DNA from: an uncultured Bacilli bacterium
GTDB lineage: Bacteria > Bacillota_I > Bacilli_A > RF39 > UBA660
Reading direction: 5' to 3'
Assembly: GCA_947632495.1 (NCBI GenBank)
Contig: CANRPL010000046.1
Location: 1 to 11,322, forward strand
DNA: 11,322 nt
Under the pieces are notes generated by a model. That model did no database searches, was not told the origin of the DNA, and saw only the letters and a program-made list of their open reading frames with translations. Every line of letters starts with the position of its first letter. Position 1 is the first letter of the stretch. Below, one piece after another: positions 1-6,250 of this stretch. A program made the translations under genes and the position numbers.

Positions 1-1359
1 GCTATCTTTAATTTAGTTGGTGGTCGTCTAACCTTGCCATCAATTGCTGCTGTCGTTATTGGTATTGGTATGGCTGTCGATGCGACGGTATTAAGTTTTG
101 AACGTATTAAAGATGAGCTACGTAATAAGGCTAATTTGGAACATGCTTATGAAGCAGGTAATAAAAGTTCTTTAGTATCTATCATCGATGCTAATATCAC
201 TACTTTAATCGCTGCTGTTATCTTATTTATCTTTGGTGAAAGTAGCGTTAAAGGTTTTGCTACTATGTTAATTATCAGCATCGTCGTAACTTTATTTGTT
301 ATGGTATATTTAGTTCGTCTACTATTAAAGGGCTTTGTTAAGAGTAATCGCTTTGAAGGACATTTTAATAGTTTCATTGGTATAAAAGATCTAGATAGTC
401 GTCCTATGGTAACTAAGATTGATTATGTTCGTCATCGTGCTAAATTCATAACAGCGACAGTTATTCTTCTCGTTGTTGGTGGGGCTTTCTTATATTTCAA
501 AGGCTTAAATTTAAGTGTTGATTTTAAAGGTGGTTCAACTGTTTCTTTAAGTGCTAAAGATAATTTAACAGAAGAAGTAGCTGTTAAGGACTTAAAAGAC
601 TTAGGATATACTGTCAGTTCATCTGATTCATTAAATAATAATGAAATATATATAACTTTAAATAATATTTTAGATGCTGAACAAACGGAAAAAATTGAGA
701 AGCATTTTAATGATGAATATTCTGTAACAACAAGTATTGGTTCTGTATCAAATGTTGTTAAGAAAGAGTTAGTTAAGAACGCTATTGAATCATTAATTTA
801 TGCTGCTATTGGTATCATCATTTACATATCATTAAGATTTACATTCCGCTATGGTATTTCAGCTATCTTAACTCTTACGCAAGATGTTTTAGTTGTCGTT
901 ATTATCTTTAGTTTACTTCGTTTTGAAGTTTCACCAATGTTTGTTGCGGCTATCTTATCAATTATTGGTTATTCAATAAATGATACTATCGTCGTCTTTG
1001 ATCATATTCGTGAAACAAAACGTAAAGTATATAAAGATCGTATTAAGACTTATGATGAACTTAAAGAATTAGTTAATTCAAGCGTTAAGTCAACTGTAGT
1101 TCGTAGTTTAGTTACATCTATTACGACGATTATTCCTGTTGTTTGCTTAATTGCTTTAGGTTCACGTGAGATTCTAAACTTCAATTATGCATTGTTAATT
1201 GGTTTAATTGCTGGTACTTATTCATCTGTCTTTTTAGCGCCACAGATTTGGTTACAACTTGAGAAACGTAATATTGGTAAACCAGAGAAGAAGAAATGGT
1301 ATGAAGTAGATGACAAAGATGAATTTGAAGAGCTAAAAGTAAAAGGAATTAATTGCTAA
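1..1359 (+). CDS. secDF: Protein translocase subunit SecDF, fused, 3' part (5' end outside window)
   Basis: This is the C-terminal 452 residues of a SecD-SecF fusion, an RND-type membrane protein that uses the proton gradient to help SecYEG pull exported proteins across the membrane. The frame is open from base 1, so the TTG at 34 is an internal codon, not a start. The first ~110 residues are the end of the SecD half, with the conserved GIGMAVDATVLSFERI stretch (residues ~21-36) and two further membrane helices. The SecF half starts near residue 135: a first helix, the GLNLSVDFKGG signature (~166-176), an extracytoplasmic domain, then helices with the SecF motif IIGYSINDTIVVFDHIRE (~320-337). 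A short charged tail ends in KGINC. SecD and SecF being one chain is typical of Bacilli and many other Firmicutes. It is the last gene of its transcript: a terminator overlaps the stop codon. Confidence 0.96.
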   Translation, partial: AIFNLVGGRLTLPSIAAVVIGIGMAVDATVLSFERIKDELRNKANLEHAYEAGNKSSLVSIIDANITTLIAAVILFIFGESSVKGFATMLIISIVVTLFVMVYLVRLLLKGFVKSNRFEGHFNSFIGIKDLDSRPMVTKIDYVRHRAKFITATVILLVVGGAFLYFKGLNLSVDFKGGSTVSLSAKDNLTEEVAVKDLKDLGYTVSSSDSLNNNEIYITLNNILDAEQTEKIEKHFNDEYSVTTSIGSVSNVVKKELVKNAIESLIYAAIGIIIYISLRFTFRYGISAILTLTQDVLVVVIIFSLLRFEVSPMFVAAILSIIGYSINDTIVVFDHIRETKRKVYKDRIKTYDELKELVNSSVKSTVVRSLVTSITTIIPVVCLIALGSREILNFNYALLIGLIAGTYSSVFLAPQIWLQLEKRNIGKPEKKKWYEVDDKDEFEELKVKGINC

Positions 1360-1370
1360 TTCCTTTTTTT
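1341..1370 (+). terminator. Rho-independent terminator of secDF, probably bidirectional
   Basis: An 11-bp stem (1341-1351 pairing with 1357-1367, core AAAGGAATTA/TAATTCCTTT) with a 5-nt loop is followed by a run of T to 1370. The left arm encodes the last SecDF residues and the stop TAA opens the right arm. On the minus strand the same hairpin is followed by a weaker T-rich stretch and lies just past the stop of the convergent ATP-grasp gene, so it probably serves both. Confidence 0.85.
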
Positions 1371-2355
1371 ATTTTAAATATTTTTGAAATTGTGGTAGAA
1401 CCCCAATACCATCGGTACGATGGGGTGGTAGTTGATAGATATCATGTCCTGGATAATCATTTCCTTCAATTAAGCATGGCCCTTTTGTTGATAGGGCAAC
1501 ATCCCAACCAATATATTTAACTTCGGGAACAATCTTACTGGCTGCGGTTACTAATTCTTCAATTTTATCAAAATCAGGAATGGTAAAGCCGACAATACTT
1601 GTATTAGTCGTTGGATGGTAATAATAAACATTACCCTTTTTATCAACGGCTGGATAGTGAATAATATGGTCTTCGACATCGACTGGAACAACCATACCAC
1701 CACCATTAAAATTATCAACGACACGATTATTACCGATTCTTAAATAAGCGACGACGATATGAACATCACCATCATCGTTTAAAGTAATAACTCTAATTGT
1801 ATTAACACTACTATCATTTAATTTATTCATGTGTGGAATCTGTTTAATTACTTCTTCAACTAACGTTGTACCATTTTTAAGTAATTCATCATAGGTATCT
1901 TTAGTTGGCTTAATTTTTCTAATACCATCACCATGTGTGCCATTGGTTGGTTTAACGATGATTTCTCCTTTATCTTTAATGAATTCTAAAAATTCATCAC
2001 GATTATTTTCTGTTACAATCATCCAATCACGTTTGATAAAGTCTTTAAATTTTTCATTAAATTTATCTTTGTTGACAAAGATAGGAGTAAATGAAGGATC
2101 GTTATATTTTTTAACAAAGTGATTATTGATTCCTCTCGTTAGTACCGTTTTACGTTGTTTGCGATTTAAATTGTACATCTCGAAAAGCTCATAATCAAAA
2201 TAACCAGCTTGATATTTTAATCCACAGTATATAATGTCAAAGAATAGATATATGCGACTCTTTTTGGTTTTGTGATGAATACGATTAATGACTTCCAAAA
2301 AAGATTTATAGTTCATCGCAAATATTCTTTTAATTAAATATTTTATTTTTTCCAT
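1369..2355 (-). CDS. Sugar-transfer-associated ATP-grasp protein (capsule/polysaccharide type)
   Basis: The 328-residue protein matches the ATP-grasp family found in polysaccharide clusters (Pfam ATPgrasp_ST type); these enzymes use ATP to join a carboxylate to an amine or similar group, probably modifying surface glycans. After a basic N-terminal helical region (~1-110) come the ATP-grasp landmarks: a lysine followed by a glycine-rich loop (IIVKPTNGTHGDGI, ~132-145), the acidic pair in TLVEEVI (~164-170), DSSVNTIRVITL (~182-193), RIGNNRVVDNFNGGGM (~207-222) with metal-site Asp/Asn candidates, and GWDVALSTKGPCLIEGNDYPG (~304-324), whose Glu-x-Asn is the usual Mg-binding motif. All key residues appear intact. 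No signal peptide or membrane helix is evident. AGGTGG lies 4 nt before the ATG. It is solitary and divergent from rel, not within a visible capsule cluster, so the substrate cannot be named. Confidence 0.85.
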   Translation of the reverse strand: MEKIKYLIKRIFAMNYKSFLEVINRIHHKTKKSRIYLFFDIIYCGLKYQAGYFDYELFEMYNLNRKQRKTVLTRGINNHFVKKYNDPSFTPIFVNKDKFNEKFKDFIKRDWMIVTENNRDEFLEFIKDKGEIIVKPTNGTHGDGIRKIKPTKDTYDELLKNGTTLVEEVIKQIPHMNKLNDSSVNTIRVITLNDDGDVHIVVAYLRIGNNRVVDNFNGGGMVVPVDVEDHIIHYPAVDKKGNVYYYHPTTNTSIVGFTIPDFDKIEELVTAASKIVPEVKYIGWDVALSTKGPCLIEGNDYPGHDIYQLPPHRTDGIGVLPQFQKYLK

Positions 2356-2378
2356 TTTACCACCTGCTTATGGTAAAA
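2355..2378. promoter_or_regulatory. 8+8 bp perfect palindrome over RBS and transcription start of the ATP-grasp gene
   Basis: TTTTACCA (2355-2362) and TGGTAAAA (2371-2378) are exact reverse complements separated by 8 bases. One arm contains part of the ATP-grasp ribosome binding site and touches its start codon. The other overlaps the -10 box by one base and covers the predicted transcription start near 2371. The position suits a repressor operator. As RNA it could also form a hairpin that hides the start, but only if transcription begins upstream of 2378. Confidence 0.5.
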
Positions 2379-2386
2379 GTATAACA
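2378..2386 (-). promoter_or_regulatory. Extended -10 promoter of the ATP-grasp gene
   Basis: Read on the minus strand the sequence is TGTTATACT, an extended -10 (TGn plus TATACT, 5/6 to consensus). The -35 region near 2401-2406 is poor, as is common with extended -10 promoters. Predicted transcription starts near 2371, giving a leader of only about 16 nt before the ATG at 2355. Confidence 0.55.
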
Positions 2387-2417
2387 TATCTAACCTAGAA
2401 AATAAAGTGTGAAAAAG

Positions 2418-2447
2418 TTGGTTGAAGAGCTAATTATATGTTATAAT
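2418..2447 (+). promoter_or_regulatory. Promoter of the rel-dtd operon
   Basis: A perfect TATAAT at 2442-2447 is preceded by TGT, making an extended -10. A weak -35, TTGGTT, lies at 2418-2423 with an 18-bp spacer. Transcription should begin near 2454, about 30 nt before the ATG at 2484. It sits back to back with the divergent ATP-grasp promoter. Confidence 0.7.
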
Positions 2448-2471
2448 TTTAATAGAGTTTTAATAAATGTG

Positions 2472-2480
2472 GGATGTGAT
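2472..2480 (+). promoter_or_regulatory. Ribosome binding site deciding the rel start
   Basis: GGATGTGAT differs by one base from the extended Shine-Dalgarno GGAGGTGAT and stands 3 nt before ATG 2484. This spacing is the same as in hisS (6239-6247). Together with the promoter at 2418-2447 it rules out the in-frame GTG at 2409, which would precede transcription. Confidence 0.7.
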
Positions 2481-2483
2481 ACT

Positions 2484-4652
2484 ATGCCGAAAGATAATCC
2501 GAATATTACTTTTGATGAACTTTATGAAAAAGTTTGTACTTATATAACGGATAAGAAAGAATTAAAAAAAATATCTAGTGCTTATTTATATGCTTATGAA
2601 AAGCACTTTGGTCAAAAGCGATTAACAGGTGAAGACTATATTACTCATCCTTTAAATGTCGCTTTAATTTTAGCTGAAATCGATGCGGATGCTGCCACGA
2701 TATGTGCGGCTTTACTTCATGATACAATTGAAGATTGTGATGTAACTGAAGAAGAATTACGTGATAAATTTGGTGCAGAGATTGCTTCTTTGGTAAATGG
2801 TGTAACCAAGATTAATAAATTGAAATTTACTTGTGATAATGAAGCGGTTATCGCTAATCATCGTAAAATTTTAGTAGGTCTTTGTGAAGATGTTCGTATT
2901 TTAATTTTAAAGTTAGCTGACCGTTTGCATAATATGCGTACGTTATGGATTTTATCAGAGCGTAAACAAAAAGAAAATGCTAAAGAAACATTGGATATTC
3001 TAACGCCAATTGCCCATCGTTTAGGTATGAATAAGATTAAAAGTGAACTAGAAGATCTATCACTTCGTTATTTAAAACCTGATGTTTATTTTTCGATTGT
3101 TGAACAATTAAATCAAACTCGTAAGGAACGTGATGCGATTGTCAATGAGATGATGCAAAAGGTATCAGAGTTACTTGATAAGCATAATATTAAACATGAG
3201 ATAAAAGGACGCGCTAAAAGTATTTATAGTATCTATAAAAAGCTAGATAAAGGAAGACGCTTTAGTGATATTTACGATTTACTGGCTTTAAGAGTTTTTG
3301 TTGATACGATTCCTGATTGTTATCAAGTTTTAGGTATCATTCATTCTAAATATCGTCCAATACCTAAACGTTTTAAAGATTATATCGCTATGCCTAAAAC
3401 TAATATGTATCAATCACTTCATACGACCGTTTTTGGTTTAGATGGTTACTTATTTGAAATTCAAATTAGAACTTATGATATGGATCAAGTGGCGGAACAT
3501 GGTATTGCTTCGCACTGGTCATATAAAGAGCATGGTAGTAATGTAAAAGCTAGTATGCAAAATGCGATGGAACAAAAATTACAGTTCTTTAGAGAAATAA
3601 TGGAATTAAAAGAAGAGAAGAATGATGAATTATTTGTTCATAATGTTCAAGAAGAAGTCTTAAGTGATACCATTTATGTCTTTACACCAAAAGGGGATGT
3701 TATTGAGTTACCTCAGGGTTCAACACCGATTGATTTTGCTTATCGTGTCCATAGTGGTGTCGGTGATACGATGGTTGGAGCTTTAGTAAATGGTAATATT
3801 GTCTCTTTAGATTATCAATTAAATGATGGGGATATTGTTAAGATTAATACTAATAAAAATTCTAATGGACCATCACGTGAATGGATTGATATGGCTTTTA
3901 CGGCGCAAGCTAAAAATAAGATTAAGGCTTTCTATAATAAAATTGATAAAGAAGAAAATCTTAAAAAGGGTACAGAGATGCTTCAAAAGGAAGTTAAGAA
4001 GCGTAAGATACCTTTTGCTGAGTTTTATAGTAATGATAATTTAGAGCGGCTTCTTGATGAACTTAAATTTGGTGATATGACCGAACTTCATATTAATATC
4101 GGTAATGGTAAAATAACACCAGTTCAAGTTGTAAATGCTATTTATAATGAAACAAAGACAAAACAAGAAATGGTATTAGATCGTGTCATCAATAATGATG
4201 AAAAAAATATTTTAGTAAAAGGGGATATTGTTGTTGATAATATCGATAATATTAAAATAAATGTCGCTTCTTGTTGTAAACCTATTCCTGGCGATGATAT
4301 CGTCGGTTATATCAGTAAGGGGCATGGTATTAATGTTCATCGTACAACATGTCCTAACATTGCCGATTTAGATGAGCGTATTATCGATGTTAAATGGAAT
4401 AGTAGTATATCAAAAAAGTATGCGACGAATATTTTAATTACGGCTAGTGAAAATAATAATTTATTAATTAATATTATTAATAAGACATCCAATAGTGATA
4501 TTACTATTCAAAGTATTAATACGCTTACTTCCCAAGATCGTTATATGTTTGATATTAATTTATTAGTCGACAACACAGAACGATTAGATAAGTTTATTAG
4601 TGATATATGTCACTTAAATGGTGTCATGAATGTTGAAAGGATAATAAAATAA
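2484..4652 (+). CDS. relA: Bifunctional (p)ppGpp synthetase/hydrolase (Rel/SpoT family)
   Basis: The 722-residue long RelA-SpoT homologue makes ppGpp/pppGpp from ATP and GDP/GTP when uncharged tRNA stalls the ribosome, and also degrades it. The N-terminal HD hydrolase domain (~30-185) keeps its metal ligands: H55 in THP, H79-D80 in LLHDTIED and D146 in LADRLHNMRTL. The synthetase domain (~230-345) has KGRAKSIYSIYKK, D265 in YDLLALR, FKDYIAMPKTNMYQSLHTT and catalytic E325 in EIQIRT. A TGS domain (~398-458), a helical region, a zinc-finger/conserved-cysteine domain (C597, C598, H619, C623, with PGDDIVGYISKG between) and a C-terminal ACT domain (~648-722) follow. Length and domains are normal and both activities should be present. 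The stop TAA shares its last A with the dtd ATG. As usual in Bacilli, dtd is next, but recJ and apt, which often precede rel, are absent. Confidence 0.97.
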   Translation: MPKDNPNITFDELYEKVCTYITDKKELKKISSAYLYAYEKHFGQKRLTGEDYITHPLNVALILAEIDADAATICAALLHDTIEDCDVTEEELRDKFGAEIASLVNGVTKINKLKFTCDNEAVIANHRKILVGLCEDVRILILKLADRLHNMRTLWILSERKQKENAKETLDILTPIAHRLGMNKIKSELEDLSLRYLKPDVYFSIVEQLNQTRKERDAIVNEMMQKVSELLDKHNIKHEIKGRAKSIYSIYKKLDKGRRFSDIYDLLALRVFVDTIPDCYQVLGIIHSKYRPIPKRFKDYIAMPKTNMYQSLHTTVFGLDGYLFEIQIRTYDMDQVAEHGIASHWSYKEHGSNVKASMQNAMEQKLQFFREIMELKEEKNDELFVHNVQEEVLSDTIYVFTPKGDVIELPQGSTPIDFAYRVHSGVGDTMVGALVNGNIVSLDYQLNDGDIVKINTNKNSNGPSREWIDMAFTAQAKNKIKAFYNKIDKEENLKKGTEMLQKEVKKRKIPFAEFYSNDNLERLLDELKFGDMTELHINIGNGKITPVQVVNAIYNETKTKQEMVLDRVINNDEKNILVKGDIVVDNIDNIKINVASCCKPIPGDDIVGYISKGHGINVHRTTCPNIADLDERIIDVKWNSSISKKYATNILITASENNNLLINIINKTSNSDITIQSINTLTSQDRYMFDINLLVDNTERLDKFISDICHLNGVMNVERIIK

Positions 4653-5104
4653 TGCGTGTTTTAGTTCAAAGAAGTAGAAAATCAAGTGTTACAGTTGACG
4701 GTAAAATCGTTGGAAGTATCGATAGAGGTTTAGTTTTATTAGTTGGTTTCACTGATGGAGATACATTAGATAATATTAAGTATTTAGCGCATAAAGTTGT
4801 CAATTTACGAATCTTTGATGATGAAGATGGTGTAATGAATAAATCACTCCTTGATGTAGGTGGAGACATTCTTTCAATATCACAGTTTACTTTGTATGCT
4901 GATAGTACTAAAGGTAATAGACCAAGTTATATTAAAGCTATGAAAGGTTCGTTAGCGACTACTTTATATGATGCTTTTAATGAAGAACTTAAAATCTATA
5001 ATGTTAAAGTTGAAACCGGTATTTTCGGTGCTGACATGCAGGTAAGTATCAGTAATGACGGACCAATTACAATTTTATTAGAAAGTGGTGATAAGAATGC
5101 TTAA
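4652..5104 (+). CDS. dtd: D-aminoacyl-tRNA deacylase
   Basis: The 150-residue enzyme hydrolyses D-amino acids (and glycine mischarged on tRNA-Ala) from tRNA, keeping them out of translation. The full family length is present with both active-site motifs: SQFTLYAD at 77-84 (family SQFTL) and NDGPIT at 135-140, where the cis Gly-Pro pair (G137-P138) excludes L-amino acids and T140 lies nearby. The N-terminal MRVLVQRSRKSSVTVDG is typical of bacterial DTD. It overlaps the rel stop by one base (TAATG), so translation is probably coupled; AAAGGA lies about 10 nt upstream. The gene after it starts 8 bases before the dtd stop. Rel-dtd adjacency is conserved across Firmicutes. Confidence 0.97.
   Translation: MRVLVQRSRKSSVTVDGKIVGSIDRGLVLLVGFTDGDTLDNIKYLAHKVVNLRIFDDEDGVMNKSLLDVGGDILSISQFTLYADSTKGNRPSYIKAMKGSLATTLYDAFNEELKIYNVKVETGIFGADMQVSISNDGPITILLESGDKNA
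5082..5092 (+). promoter_or_regulatory. Ribosome binding site inside dtd for the AI-2E-family gene
   Basis: AAAGTGGTGAT matches the extended Shine-Dalgarno AAGGAGGTGAT at 9 of 11 positions and ends 4 nt before ATG 5097. It includes the in-frame GTG codons at 5085 and 5088, so those are part of the binding site and not the start. Confidence 0.6.
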
Positions 5105-6182
5105 AAAAGATCGTGTTGATTATAAGTTAGTTAATCTCGCTTTTTTAGCGTTAATCGTATATTTGATGTATCATACAGGGCATCTTTGGATTGGCATATT
5201 TAACAAAATCGTTCAGATTTCACTTCCTTTTTTAATCGCTTTCGCTTTTGCTTATGCTTTTTATCCAATTGTTCAAAAATTAAGGAATAAAGGGGTACCT
5301 AAAGGCTTATCAATCTTTATTGTTATTGCTGCGATAATCCTCTTACTAGTTTTTATGGTCTATGTTATTAGTACAACTTGTGTTAGTCAAATATCAGCTT
5401 TATTTGATAGTATCAATGCTTTTATTAAAGAATTATCCACTTATAATTGGAATATTAATATTAGTGGTATTCAAGAAACGATTAGCAACAGTTCTAAAGA
5501 GATACTTGATGGTTTAACAAAATATGTATCTAATGGCGCTATAAATTTAGTATCTTCATCTATCAATTTTGTTGGTAATCTTTTGATTGGTTCAGCGGCC
5601 TTTATCTACTTCTTAATCGATATGGATCGTATTCGTGCTGGTTTGAAGAAGTTCTTTTATCATCGTAGTCGTAAAACCTATCGTTTTGTTCGCCTTTTAG
5701 ATGGTGAAATGCGTAATTACTTAAGTGGTCTAGTTCAAGTTATGGTTATATCTATTTTTGAATATGGTGCCGTATACGCTATTATTGGTCATCCTAACGC
5801 TATTGTTTTAGGTTTAATGGCTGGTATTGCTAACATGATTCCATATTTTGGTGGTATAGCTTGTAACATTGTAGCTGCTGTTACAGCCTTTATTGTAAGT
5901 CCGGCATTATTCGTTAGAACTTTAATTGCCTTCTTCATATTATCTAGTATTGATAGTTATGTTATTAATCCTCATGTTTATGGTAAGACTAATTCTATTC
6001 ATCCATTAATGACTATCTTTACTTTATTTGCTGGGGGAATAATCTTTGGTATTATGGGCGTATTTATTTCTTTCCCATTAGCGATTTTTATTGTTTCACT
6101 ATATAAGTTCTATAAAGATGATATTAGTGAAGGCATCGAAAAAATAAAAGAAAATAGTAAGAAAGAAACAGCTTCCTCGTAG
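5097..6182 (+). CDS. AI-2E transporter family membrane protein (PerM/YtvI-like)
   Basis: The 361-residue polytopic membrane protein belongs to the AI-2E/PerM family, whose members have been tied to export of small molecules or to sodium/proton antiport; the substrate here is unknown. A first helix (~13-30) and a second (~39-58) are followed by the short basic loop QKLRNKGVPKG and a third helix (~71-92). An extracytoplasmic helical stretch (~95-155) precedes a helix at ~160-178. The C-terminal half has the family signature GIANMIPYFGG (~244-254), two helices, then INPHVYGKTNSIHPLMTIF and GGIIFGIMGVFISFPLAIF (~310-340), and a lysine-rich tail. It replaces the cell-wall amidase gene that sits between dtd and hisS in B. 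subtilis. The start is set by the RBS at 5082-5092. It is last in the rel operon, and a terminator overlaps its end. Confidence 0.88.
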   Translation: MLKKDRVDYKLVNLAFLALIVYLMYHTGHLWIGIFNKIVQISLPFLIAFAFAYAFYPIVQKLRNKGVPKGLSIFIVIAAIILLLVFMVYVISTTCVSQISALFDSINAFIKELSTYNWNINISGIQETISNSSKEILDGLTKYVSNGAINLVSSSINFVGNLLIGSAAFIYFLIDMDRIRAGLKKFFYHRSRKTYRFVRLLDGEMRNYLSGLVQVMVISIFEYGAVYAIIGHPNAIVLGLMAGIANMIPYFGGIACNIVAAVTAFIVSPALFVRTLIAFFILSSIDSYVINPHVYGKTNSIHPLMTIFTLFAGGIIFGIMGVFISFPLAIFIVSLYKFYKDDISEGIEKIKENSKKETASS

Positions 6183-6195
6183 TTGTTTCTTTTTT
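6162..6195 (+). terminator. Rho-independent terminator of the rel-dtd operon
   Basis: AAAGAAACA (6162-6170) pairs with TGTTTCTTT (6184-6192) in a 9-bp stem, and T continues to 6195. The left arm is coding sequence and the TAG stop (6180-6182) lies in the 13-nt loop. It separates the rel operon from the hisS promoter immediately downstream. Confidence 0.75.
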
Positions 6196-6201
6196 CAGTT
6201 A

Positions 6202-6230
6202 TTGTCAAAAATAGTAAAAAATGATATGAT
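6202..6230 (+). promoter_or_regulatory. Promoter of the hisS unit
   Basis: TTGTCA (6202-6207) and TATGAT (6225-6230) are separated by exactly 17 bp, with a TGA extension directly before the -10. Each box is 5/6 to consensus. Transcription should begin near 6237, leaving a leader of about 14 nt that has room only for the binding site GGAGCTGAT (6239-6247). Confidence 0.75.
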
Positions 6231-6250
6231 TATGACATGGAGCTGATACT

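Noticed and set aside
147..377. Antisense and alternative-frame open stretches within secDF, rel, dtd, hisS and aspS
   Set aside because: They overlap well-recognised genes completely, lack ribosome binding sites and show no protein-like motifs.
2409..2483. In-frame GTG at 2409 as the rel start (25 extra residues)
   Set aside because: The stretch contains the rel promoter (TATAAT at 2442-2447) and has no ribosome binding site before 2409; ATG 2484 has a near-consensus extended site and gives the normal family N-terminus.
5085..5096. GTG at 5085 or 5088 as start of the AI-2E-family gene
   Set aside because: These codons lie within the Shine-Dalgarno-like AAAGTGGTGAT that serves ATG 5097.
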